Source: Lycorma delicatula
Taxonomy: Eukaryota; Arthropoda; Insecta; Hemiptera; Fulgoridae
Direction: 5' to 3'
Length of the DNA: 64,000 nt
NCBI RefSeq assembly: GCF_047948215.1
Contig: NC_134456.1
Coordinates: 68,288,029 to 68,352,028 of the forward strand
Part shown: positions 1 through 10,460 of the stretch, one piece after another
Layout: each line of letters opens with the position of its first letter
Numbering within the stretch: position 1 is the stretch's first letter
The notes under the pieces: model-generated
Seen by the model: only the letters and a program-made list of their open reading frames with translations
Databases searched by the model: none
What the model was told of the DNA's origin: nothing
Translations under genes and position numbers: made by a program

Positions 1-1110
1 ACTGAAATTTAGATGTGCTGTATTTGTTGATCTGTAGTTTTGTATGTGAAAATTTGATGAAGATTTATAGAGTCCTTGTGTAGTGGCGCTCGACTTAAAT
101 TTGAAAAACGTTTGAGGTTATATTGACTATTTAGAGGTGTATTTTTCAAACGCGCTTACGCAGTGAGTCACAGTGGTGAGTGAGTTGAAACTTGATGCTT
201 GTTTTTAGGGTTTGCTGGTTAATCAAACATATGTAGTGCGTCGTACTCCGAAAATTGGTGCATTTCTGACAGCGAATTAGTGAAGGTGTGGTAAAAATCA
301 TCGGTCTTCTTGGGTAGAACTGAGAAAGAAAAATCTTTGTAACTCGAAAATTTAACTTTGCATAAATTTAAATAGCAACATCGCCTTCATTGGTAACATC
401 AAATAAAGTAGACCATCGTTTAGTTTTACGTAGATTACATTTAAGTTCTGATATTTAATTTCTAACTTTAGTCCAATAATCGTCATCTTCAGTTGCAAGA
501 ATTACTTCATCGTTTGTATCAAAGATATTATAAAGTAAAATAAAATTGTCTTATTTTCGTAGTAGTATTAGTTAGTAATAGTATTATTCGGCATCTGCCA
601 AGAAAACTATGACAAATTCATCTTTTAAATAACTGGAGTCCATAAAAAATACCGTCGTCGATGGAAAAATATTCCTATGTGATTGTAAATATTTCATTTT
701 AGTAATTACGTAACGATGACGTACATATTGAATGTTTAAAAATATATTTATTTTATGAATTAATGATTATTCAAAAATAAATATGAATAATATTTAGTAA
801 ATATTTAAATAAATCCTATTATAAAATTATTTCATTACACCCGGAAGTGTTATAACATAATAAAGGGGTTATGGGAGGGTAGGTGGAATTTAAAAAAATT
901 GTAGGTGGATAAATGTATGAAAAATTTAATTAGTATAAACTAACTGTATAAAATCTTTAACTTTTCTTTTTTACAAATAAAGCTAAAAAGCAATGGTTAT
1001 ATAATTCAAAATTACCACACATAGCATGGGTATATGCATCCAAATACTCTCCGTGATAACCTATAAAAAAAAGGAAAAAATTATGTAATCAAATTATGTA
1101 ACAAAAATTA
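1..1110. other. AT-rich DNA, no gene recognised
   Basis: No open frame longer than about 60 codons and no known repeat motif is visible. The first ~420 bases are slightly less AT-rich than what follows, but I see no splice-like or coding signal I would defend. Confidence 0.5.
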
Positions 1111-1650
1111 TTTTTGTTAAATAGCATTCTTGTTATAAAATTCCGTAAAATTATTAAAATTAATTTGCATTCTTAAAAAACAGACTAAAATATATACTTA
1201 AACATATAAATGAATCGACAAACAACTATAAATTAGTTTCATATTTCACGAAAAATCGGTCTTTATCACGGATGTTTGTCGTTAAGAATTTTTTTAGACT
1301 CGTTCACCATTTAGAAAAATACTTCAGGAATTAGTTAAAACGTTTTTAAGCTTTCAAGTAGTTATTTTAAAGTTTTTTTTTGTTAAATAGCATTCTTGTT
1401 ATAAAATTCCGTAAAATTATTAAAATTAATTTGCATTCTTAAAAAACAGACTAAAATATATACTTAAACATATAAATGAATCGACAAACAACTATAAATT
1501 AGTTTCATATTTCACGAAAAATCGGTCTTTATCACGGATGTTTGTCGTTAAGAATTTTTTTAGACTCGTTCACCATTTAGAAAAATACTTCAGGAATTAG
1601 TTAAAACGTTTTTAAGCTTTCAAGTAGTTATTTTAAAGTTTTTTTTTGTT
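1111..1650. repeat. perfect 266-bp tandem duplication (two copies)
   Basis: Everything from 1111 is repeated with a period of exactly 266 bases, so 1111-1384 matches 1377-1650. I found no mismatch reading the two copies side by side. The junction lies in a T-run (1373-1381) and the second copy ends in an equivalent T-run (1639-1647). There are only two units, so this is a local duplication and not a satellite array. Perfect identity means it is very recent or an assembly artefact. Confidence 0.93.
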
Positions 1651-1881
1651 TACATATCATTTAATTATAAACCAGAAATAAGAATGAGAATCAGATAATA
1701 CTTTTATACATTTTTTTACCTCTATCTACGAAGGAAAATTATACATTTCAGTTTTTTAGGTCTAAGCCTAATTTTTAATAAACAGAATATTTTATTATAT
1801 AAGTGCTTTTATTCAAAGCGAATGAATGCATATGTATGAGATGTATTTCGGTTTACATGCAGTTTTTCCCACTATTGAACT

Positions 1882-2179
1882 CTCTTTCTTTTTTCTGTTT
1901 AGCCTCCGGAACCACCGTAAGTTAGTACTTCAGAGGATGTGTGGGGATGACTTGTATGAATGTAAATGTAGTGTAGTCTTGTACAGTTACAGGCAACCAT
2001 TCCTAAGGTGTGTGGTTGATTGAAACCCAACCACCAAAGAACACCGGTATCCACGACCTAGTATTGAAATCTGTATAAAAGTAAATAACTACCTTTACTA
2101 GGATTTGATCCTTAGAACTCTCAACTTGGAGATCAGCTGATTTGCGATGTCGAGTTAACTACTAGACCAGCCCGGTAGG
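1882..2179 (-). mobile_element. SINE, family S1, full length, with target-site duplication
   Basis: Read on the minus strand, the element starts near 2179 with a tRNA-like head. An A-box-like TGGTCTAGTAG is followed by a B-box-like GGATCAAATCC. A tRNA-unrelated body carries the block GGATACCGGTGTTCTTTGGT, and the element ends in GGAGGCTAAACAG plus an A/G-rich tail. It is bounded by identical 15-bp direct repeats, TCCCACTATTGAACT, at 1867-1881 and 2180-2194, the mark of LINE-mediated insertion. The same body recurs at 17.4 kb and 44.3 kb. The head gives an internal RNA polymerase III promoter. The element encodes no protein; an open frame across its 3' part is meaningless. Confidence 0.88.
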
Positions 2180-2194
2180 TCCCACTATTGAACT

Positions 2195-5100
2195 GCTTCA
2201 GTTTAACATTACGTAAAAGAATAGAGACGTATTACTTTATAATTTTTACTGTTACTCAATCTTTGGGTGTGTAAAAAAAAAAAATTACTACGCTACCATT
2301 TAATTTTTAAACAATTTCTAATTTTTTGATGATTATTTTTATGACATCGTAAAATTAAGTCATTTCGTTATCTAAAACGATGAAGCATGAATAATTTCAT
2401 ACTTATAAACTTCATTTCTTGGGCACAAAGCTGAAATGATACAACTAAATATCAGTTCGCAAAATACAATCGTTTTCTCGATTACTCACTCTCCTACGGG
2501 GGTAATACAGGAAGGAACCCCATATGGGGGAGCGGGAGAGAATAGGGTTGTATCCATGCTATAAATCTCAACCGACCCCACCTGCGCCTTTCCGTTTACA
2601 TTTTCCGACCTCCATCAAGTGGGGGTGAACTCTATAACCTTATTCTAACACCATCATTTATAATAAATATTTTATTTTAAAATTTTTCATCTCGATAGAA
2701 TCCAATTTATTTTCGTTTCTATGAAACCTTTACGGTTCGAAAAACGTTTAAATTACCATTCCTTAGTTGGTTTCATCCTTTACTTTCTGTTTTTCTTTTA
2801 GTAACATTATAGTTAGTTAAAAAAGGTAATTAATAGAAAACTGCCGATCAATAAATTGTTTTTCTACGAATATAATTGTATAATCGGGCCAATATACTTG
2901 CATGAGAACCTTATAAAGGCCTAAAAATCACAAACCTTAACTATATTAAAAATTCAAACTGCCATGAGTATTTTTCCCTTCTACCTAAACATTTTTTTAC
3001 ATCTTACAGAAGCTTATTTTCTTTTCCAGCATCGTAATGGCTGTCATCCCATTAATCTTAATATATTATATCGTTACCTTACGTTACTCTACCTTATAAC
3101 ACTCGTTTTATATATTCAACAAAGAATAACCTTCTGTTATATGTATTTGAATATTTCATTGTAGGTCTGCAGTATACAGTTGTTTAACTAGTTTAATTTT
3201 AATATCCCCTTTACTTTCATATAACAAACAATATTGTAAATTTGATTAATTTTCCAATTTAAGAACTAAATAATTAGGGATAAATGGGACTCTTCTAGGA
3301 ATTATTAATACTATCAAACTCAATCATCATTTGTTATTTACATATATAAAAATCTTGGAAACTTAACATTGTACACCATTAATCAGAGAAATTATAGCTT
3401 AACAATAGAGGATGAAAGAAAAAGTAGGTGAAAATATTTAGCCTCTTAAAACAATCTGGTGTTGTAACTTCTCCGGAAACGGGAGCGCATTGCATCCTCC
3501 AAACACTAGGGCTCCCGAAAGGCGTATTCGTGCTACACCAGAAGGCTCTAGCACCGAAAGGACTTCAGGGGATGGACTGAAGAGGAATCATGCGAGAGAA
3601 CGAAGCTCTTACGTGACTAGTCTTCTTAGGTCAGTCCCGGTCAAACAATTTCTTCCCGGTTTAAAGGATTGGAACGCAGCAAATAATTCCGGCCATAAAT
3701 AAAACAAAATAAATATAACTGCCATTAATTAAATAATTACTCGCCCGATAAAAGAAAGATACAGCAATAAGGGACTTTTGTCCAGGTTCTGTGATTGGTA
3801 GGGAACATAAATTTCCCGCTATCCTTGCGTTTCGTTCCGTTCCAACCTAGTATTAATTCTCGTTAAGATTTCAGAAATTCGATGAGAAAGGTGGCTGGAT
3901 CGTCATTATTTTTTTTTAATTTCTGAGTTAAGCGGCTAAATCAAAATTCATCTTTTTTTATTATTTTTAAATAAAACTTCCTCTAAAGAAATTTTTGCCG
4001 ATGATAGAAAATATTGGAAGTAAATTTTATGAATGTAAGAACATTTCAGCATAATTTAAAAAATGCATCATGTTTGTGAATTTTTTAAATCTTTAAAAAA
4101 CTCACCGACATGATGTATTCTTAAATTGAACAAATTGTGTTTTTTTAAATTATTTTTTTTTTTAATTTATATTCCGTTTATTGTTATTTTTTAATACATT
4201 AGACTGATTTTATATCAATTTCATGAAGGATAAAATTTTTTTTATTTTCCTTTTTAAAAAAATGTTGTTAATCTTTGTACTATCAGTAAAGAACCGCGTT
4301 TTATTTTTCATAATAATTATTTTTAATATTTTCAATAGATTAGTGAGTATATTAAAGTAATTCAAAGTGAATTTAGCTTAAAAACAATACATAACAATAA
4401 TAATTAACAACAGACCATGTACCTGTTGTTATAGGTAATAGTTTTCTAAAAATATTTTACGTCAATCAGTTCACATATGCCTGTGCCACATGTTAACCTA
4501 TTAGCGATAAAACAATCTTTTAGGGGCAATACAATGAATGTACGCTCGGTCATATCGTTAAATTACAATAAATTTTTCACGTGTATAAAATCTCGATTTG
4601 TAGGGTTGTACCATGTTATGTATAATGATTTCTTTATTTTTATACTCCTAATCTTTAAAGATGCTTATTCATTTAATAAATTATATGTCGTGAAAAAGTA
4701 AATGACTTTGAATACTAGAATATTAAACAAAATGTACGCATCTAGGAGTTATTGCTTTTGCCTGTTTCATCAACAAACTTATATTTTTTTAAAAATGACT
4801 AAATTTCGATAAAATTAAATTTTACTTCCACATTATTAATACTTTAGGAAGCGGAAAGTAGCCATAAAATTCGAAGTCGCCAAGCACCTTACAAAAACGG
4901 ACGTGTAAGACAATTATACAGTAAAATATAACAGTTAATCTAAGTGTTAAAATCAAAAATAAAATTCTAGTGTAAAGAGAAGAAATACTTATGCTCCAGT
5001 AATAGAATATTTTTATGCACGTCTCTTTAATTATTAAAGAGAATAAATCCTTTTTTATACTTCTACTTCAATAAGGAAGGACATGGGAAAACAGAGTAGA

Positions 5101-6240
5101 TCAACTCTGGAAAACACATAATAAAGTTTTCTTAACAACTCAATGTAGTAAGATTTAATTATGTCCTTTTAGTAGTAGTAATTAAAAAAGTAACATTTAA
5201 AATAAATATTTAAATAGTTAATTATGTACCAAATATTTACTACAGAATTTTATCATCAGAAATATCTATTTATTTATTTTATACAACTTAAAAAATTATT
5301 GACTACCCGTGGAAACGAAGCTTGAGCTCTGGCAGTCGAATTCTTTCAAACTAAAATTTATTATATTCTTTTATAAGATAATAATTTAAAAATTAAACCT
5401 TAGTCTGTAAATTCACACCTTGTGAAATTATTTTTATGGTTTAAGTATAATAATTAATTTTAGTTTAAACTATCTTAAGTTATTATAAAATAGAAAACAA
5501 ATATATATATATATATTTTAACAGGATATACGAGTATGTTATTCTTTTAATAAAAATTTATTGAAAATAGAAGCTAATTGAGTTATATCATTTCAAATTT
5601 CTTTCACCCAGATTCTTCGCTAAGTTTTTATTGTCCATATCTTTGTACTTTCTTATCATACTTTGTTATCGTACTTTCTATTATTTTGAAGAAAATCCTA
5701 GTTTATCATATAACTAAAAGGACGCCAGTACAGCTTGCAAATAATTTCACTTGAATTTAATAATAAATCAAGATCAGAAGTATCACATTCCGGATTAGAT
5801 TCTGTGTCTAATAAAAAATGAATATTTATTAAATTCCAATGGTAAATAACTGTGATTTGTTTAAAATAACTAATGATTCACTTTGTACCATAAATTTTAT
5901 TAAATTAATATTTAAATATTAAATATTAATATTTCCACAGTCTGAACCGTCCAAGAAATAAAGCAGATTAAATGTAGATCTAAAAATATCTGTTGAGCTA
6001 GATTGTGAATGTTCAAAATATTGATTGTAAAACGTATTTGAGTTAAATTCTGTTACGGATTTTAATTTTATTTATTTATTGTTTTATAAAATCGCAAGTT
6101 TAAATCATCGGTTGTTTGTTTAGGAACTTCCTCCACCAATATTATATTCAAATTTTAATAGGCTTTTCCTCATAAATTAAATCCGATGGTAGATGTATGT
6201 ACACTCATATCCTCTCCACCGTGTAATAATTATTAAGTTT
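2195..6240. other. AT-rich DNA with two GC-richer islands, no gene recognised
   Basis: Mostly featureless AT-rich sequence. Two stretches differ in composition: 2480-2640 (short C/G runs) and 3470-3705, which has a 70-codon open frame with balanced base use. Neither shows a domain I recognise, and both may be old transposon debris. A short TA tract lies at 5499-5517. Confidence 0.45.
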
Positions 6241-6241
6241 T

Positions 6242-6262
6242 GCTTACATTGATAATGTAAGC
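6242..6262. repeat. perfect hairpin, 9-bp stem, 3-nt loop
   Basis: GCTTACATT is followed by GAT and then AATGTAAGC. It lies about 30 bases beyond the stop codon of the broken mariner-type transposase (minus strand), so it may be the element's 3' subterminal region. I could not find a matching inverted repeat on the other side. Confidence 0.6.
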
Positions 6263-6293
6263 TTATTAATGAAACGAAAAAGAAATTTTTCTA

Positions 6294-7005
6294 TTAGTGT
6301 TCAATGCGAGCGCAGTGTGCCACACGCCACACATCTAACTGATAGGAGAGTTCATCCCATACTTTAATCAGCAAGTCTGGAGTAATTGATGCGACAGCTG
6401 CTTTAATTCTACGTCTCAAGTCAACTAGGTCAGCTGGTAATGGTGGCACATACTTTTGATCCTTTATAAACCCGCAAAGGAAAAAATCGCTCGGGGTCAA
6501 CACGGGCAAACTTGGAGGACACGGAAAATAAGCCCTGTCATCTGATCCCCGGCGTCTGATCAAGCAGTCGTGGAGAATTTCATTCAACCAATCACGTACA
6601 ACTTTATACCAGTGAAGAGGCGATCTTGTTGCCAAATAAAATTCTCTAGTTTGTATTCCAGTTGAGAAAAGAGCTATAGTTGTAGCATATCAAGGTAGTT
6701 CATTCCAGACACTTTCGCGAAAAAAGACGGCTCGTAAACTTGCCGTCGCGATACGGCACAAAAACATTCAGTTTTCACGAGTCTCTTTCGCACCGCAATA
6801 TTTTGTGAGGATTTACTGATTCCCATAAACGCAGCCTTTGAGTGATTACTTTTCCATTAACATGAAATGTTGATTCGTCACTTAATATAACACGATAAAG
6901 AAAGTCTTCGTCATAACGGTGAATCATTTCTTTTGCAAAGCTAGCAACCGAACCATAATCAGTAGACTTCAAAATCCTTGCGCACACCTAAAACTGTTCC
7001 TCTTT
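6294..7005 (-). pseudogene. mariner/Tc1-type transposase, 5'-truncated and frameshifted
   Basis: On the minus strand, 6987-6775 encodes the region around the first catalytic aspartate (ILSDESTFHVNG, then RLWESVNPH). The frame then breaks, and 6635-6294 encodes the C-terminal part: HWYKVVRDWLNE, then LTPSDFFLCGFIKDQKYVPP, ending in a stop. Between them, 6775-6636 reads in shifting frames as the expected central part. The frameshift next to 6630 falls at the second catalytic aspartate, where a QQD remnant remains in another frame. The N-terminal DNA-binding half is missing. In the family this enzyme cuts and pastes the element at TA sites; this copy is dead. It is a different lineage from the element at 62.6 kb. 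Confidence 0.85.
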
Positions 7006-7227
7006 CATTTCGTGTATAAATTAATCAATGTCCGTGAATTTGATAAATATTACATAGCCTTGACATTATATATATATATATATTATTTTTAATTTAGAAG
7101 GAAAAAAATTATATTTTTAATTGCACTTTTCTTACTTATTGTTGCCTTGTTTATATAATCTACGTAGAATAATATTTTAACCAAGTAATCATATCAGCTA
7201 CATACGGAACGTTTGCTTCCATTAGTT

Positions 7228-7893
7228 TTTTAATTCCTTGTACGAAGTAAAGGAAGTATTGTGATCGCGAAAGATTTCGTTTTTCAGATTTCAACGGATA
7301 TCCATTCATTTTGACCATCCCTGAATCCATTTTGAGTAGTTTCGGCGTGACGTCTGTACGTAAGTATGGATCTGGCATAACTCAAAAACGACTACCCGTA
7401 GGATGTTGAAATTTTGAATTTAGGACTGTTTTAACTTCCAGTTTTGCACCTCCCCTTTCGATTGCAATCGACGGAACCAAAAGTGTCCGAAATCCAAAAA
7501 AATTTGGATTTTGGACTTTTTCTTAACTGCAATAATAAACCCTTAAAGAGATTTTCAACGATATATCATAGCTGGTACTTATTTTCATTGGTTCCATAGT
7601 TATATCCAAATAAACTTTAATTAATGAAATATTTGGACCTTACAAGGGGAAGGCACATCGGTTCAAATCTGACTTTATCTCCTTTTTTTTAAATATATTG
7701 ATTTATTAACCTCTGATTTGTAAAAATACAAGAAATAATAATTCAATAATAACAATTTAAAAAAAATTATGAAAAAATATCAGAAGTTATTAATGAAATA
7801 AAATTTGTGGTACTTTTCATTTTAAAAAACATGTGTATATATAATTTAATAAGCGTACAAGGAAGTCATGTGGTTTCCACATCAGATTTTTTT
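7228..7893 (+). repeat. repeat family F1, near full-length copy A
   Basis: It starts with CTTGTACGAAGTAAAGGAAG followed by a TATTGTGATCGCGAA block. It continues through ATCCCTGAATCCATTTTGA, a GGCGTGACGTCTGTACG block and ATTGCAATCGACGG. It ends with GCGTACAAGGAAGT plus a small hairpin (ATGTGG/CCACAT), CAGA and a T-run. Close relatives lie at about 26.0, 32.2 and 60.5 kb, with 3' parts at 27.7 kb. The start ACTTCCTTGTAC and the end GTACAAGGAAGT of the family are inverted repeats of each other. No coding capacity is conserved. A B-box-like GGTTCAAATCT sits near 7664. Whether F1 is a MITE or a Pol III-type element is unresolved. Confidence 0.8.
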
Positions 7894-9234
7894 ACCCAAG
7901 TTGACTAACATCAAAGCACTGCTTTAAACGTTTTTACGGATACTAAAATTTCGGATATTTTTTCACCAATTGCTGAAGTGTATTAGATAATTAAAGTTTA
8001 GCTACGTTTACAGTTTTTCCTGATGTGTTTTTACTTGATATGCCACTCTCTGTAAGCCGAAAAAAGAAACCATTTTCTGTAAATATATCTTTTCAGTAAA
8101 TTAGCGTTTAAATTTAAAAATCTTGTTAATTAAATTTTTATTATATAATTTTACTCATATATTGCTGGATACCTACTTAAAGAAATATTGAAGGCATGTG
8201 AGGTTATTTTTAACTAAATTTCAATATCTGTCTATGTTTATTATGTATGCTATCTTATACATATTTAGGATAAAATATTTCGTTCAAGATAAATGACTTG
8301 ACTTACAGTTGCATATGAATCTAGATTACCCTTTCTTATTTAACTAATAAAAACTTTGTTATTTTTTTATTTATAATTATTTTATGCATACTTCTATCAA
8401 TTTATAAACCTTTTTTGATGATTCCTATATCTTTTGAAATAAGAACACTTGCTTATATTAGAATGTAACATTAAATTGTTAGTTGTCAACTTTATCTTTT
8501 TAACATATTTTAAACAAATATATTATGTTATTTGAACATCTAAATACATAAGAATAATTGTGCTTGTTGTTTTAACTGCAACTCATAATAGAATGTTTAT
8601 GTAAAATGTTCCGAGCAGCTGTATTTTTAATATTTGTTAACAATTAAAATATTAAAATGAATTTTATCCAAGAAATAAAACAGTTATTTGCAACATAGTT
8701 TTCAGTATTTAACTGCTACAGAAATGCAGCCGCAGATGTTGCAATATTACATATATAATAAAATTACTAAACGTTTTGCTCGTTGTAGAAGAAATTTTGT
8801 ATTAAAATACACGGATTACATTTTCCTTTTATGTGTAAATTTTGTAGCTGTAACTAACTGATTACGGGAACGTTTTAATACGAAAGACTCCGTATGAAAC
8901 TTATATTACATTACTTTTAATGAGATTAAAATTAAATGAAAGATTAGTATTTATATTTTTATATCTCGAAAAACTATATCTATTATCATTTTGTATCAAA
9001 ATACGTAAAATTTATTATAATAAATTTTATGTATTTTTTAAGAATTAATAATGATATTATGATTTTCTTTTATTAAAAAATTTATGTGTATTAAGGGCTG
9101 GTTAGAGTTGAATCTACTAGAAGATTTTTGTCGATATTATCAACGATATCTGATTATTCATATTCTTCAGTAGATTAGATGTTAATTTTTTTTTCAAAGT
9201 ATTACAATTACGACCGAAGAAACATGATTATCAG
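7894..9234. other. AT-rich DNA, no gene recognised
   Basis: Nothing coding or repeat-like was recognised except the palindrome listed separately at 8998-9037. Confidence 0.5.
8998..9037. repeat. 40-bp palindrome, one mismatched pair
   Basis: The central 24 bases (9006-9029) form a perfect palindrome with half-site TAAAATTTATTA. One mismatched pair (9005/9030) is followed by a further 7 perfect pairs (AAAATAC / GTATTTT). The sequence is AT-only in the core, so chance is less remote than the length suggests. Confidence 0.8.
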
Positions 9235-10090
9235 ACATCATCATCATTATCTGGTTTCTGCCTGGCGGCAGGTGCCTTACGCTACGCTACCATATCTCCA
9301 TTTATTTATATCTCAACTCTTCGCCTTCGTCTCATTATAGTTTGTAATCTTCTCCTCATCTATTAACTTTTTTTCTTCCTCGCTTCCTTTCCTCTTCTAT
9401 TCACCCTTCTGATGTAGTTGTCAAGATTCCAATTCCTTTAGCCACATGTCTTATCCAATTTCATTTTCTTTTGTGTGTTTTCCGTATTAAGTGTTCGTTC
9501 TTCTTTAATCTTCATCATTAGCATCTCGGCCTAACAATCGGAGGTTCCGGGTTCGAATCACGATCAGGCTTGGCATTTTTCACACGCTACAAAATTCATT
9601 ATCATTCATCGGTAACGGTAAGGAGTATAAGCCTGTTGTTCCTATAAATATAAATAAATAAATTACTTCCTCATTCCTCACTTTATGAGTGTATTTTACT
9701 TTCTTCAGGCTTCTCTATATCTAAATCTCAAAAGCCTCAATCCAATGTTTCTCCCTATGCATTACTTCCTTACAACCATACCATACTCTATATATAACTA
9801 GGCCAACTTCTTCCTTAATTATTCTTTCTTCTACGTCCATTGCAAACTTCCAATCTTCTATTAACTTAGTCCCAAAATACCTTATTATTTCTACTTCATT
9901 TTTTTTTGCTATTCTTCCTTCATTTGTTCTTATCACATAATTCTCTTTGTTTTTTTAATTTTAATAACGTGAGTTTTATCAATATTTATTTTCATTCCAT
10001 ATTCTTTCATTCCTTTCTTCAAGGCAGATTACAAACTTTATATTCCTACGGCTAGAGTTACCATATCATCTTCAAACTGTATCCAACTTA
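9235..10090 (-). pseudogene. LINE reverse transcriptase 3' part (RTE-like), interrupted by a SINE
   Basis: Read on the minus strand from about 10085, the frame shows FEDDMVTLA (the catalytic FADD box with the alanine replaced by glutamate), then EIIRYFGTKLIEDWKF. At 9721-9936 it continues to IEAFEI, the conserved region before the C-terminal domain. Downstream, 9480-9300 reads WIRHVAKGIGILTTTSEG then RKRGRKK, the W-G-H-V / EGxxxxxRxRGRxx tail of RTE-like ORFs. It ends in an ATGATGATG repeat at about 9240, similar to the short 3' repeats of RTE elements. Several stops and frameshifts make it dead. An S2 SINE (9520-9665) sits between the two halves. Clade assignment as RTE-like is by motif only. 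Confidence 0.78.
9520..9665 (+). mobile_element. SINE, family S2, inserted into a LINE
   Basis: A tRNA-like 3' half is present with B-box GGTTCGAATCA, then the family body CAGGCTTGGCATTTTTCAC, and a tail AGTATAAGCCTGTTGTT ending in ATAAATA repeats. The A box is missing or degraded at the 5' end. A putative 10-bp target-site duplication, CTTC(A/C)TCATT, is at 9510-9519 and 9666-9675 with one mismatch. It lies inside the RTE-like fragment, so it is younger than that fragment. Relatives are at 21.5, 33.7 and 50.3 kb. Confidence 0.75.
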
Positions 10091-10204
10091 TCAGAAATAT
10101 TACTTATTTACATTAAATTAATTGGTATTTTACTGTGTGTTATAACATTAAATACTATAGTATTTTTCTCTTGAAAAATACTCCCTCTTCTTCGTAGCCA
10201 ATAT

Positions 10205-10460
10205 TACACCATCTGTTATTGAAAACAGTGCCACTTATGGCATCAAAATTTGGACATCAACACCGAAAATGAGGCAAAAATCTAGTCAATGGCGGTAAAT
10301 TTTTCGAGAACAGCATGTCAGTTCTCAGAGAATTTTAAGTCGTATTCGAAACAAGATTATTCGGAATAATTTCAGTATGATAAAAACAGTACTGCACCAC
10401 ATTGAAGAGCTATCATAGAATGGCCACCACCGAGAATGTTTGTAGGAAGGATTATTATAT
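10205..10460 (+). pseudogene. LINE ORF C-terminal fragment (RTE-like), plus strand
   Basis: The plus strand reads NSATYGIKIWTSTPKMRQKS, then after a stop RILSRIRNKIIRNNFSMIK, then VLHHIEE. This follows the order YGxExWxLxxxxxxxxxxxE / RDRIRNxxIR / IEExxLRWxGHV known from the C-terminus of RTE-like LINE proteins. It contains stops. It faces the minus-strand LINE remnant ending at 10090, so it belongs to another insertion or an inverted piece. Confidence 0.6.

Noticed and set aside
7160..7378. 72-codon minus-strand frame
   Set aside because: It lies across an F1 repeat copy and is not conserved in the other copies.
9520..9600. candidate tRNA gene
   Set aside because: The B box is good but no A box, cloverleaf or acceptor pairing is present; it is the head of an S2 SINE.
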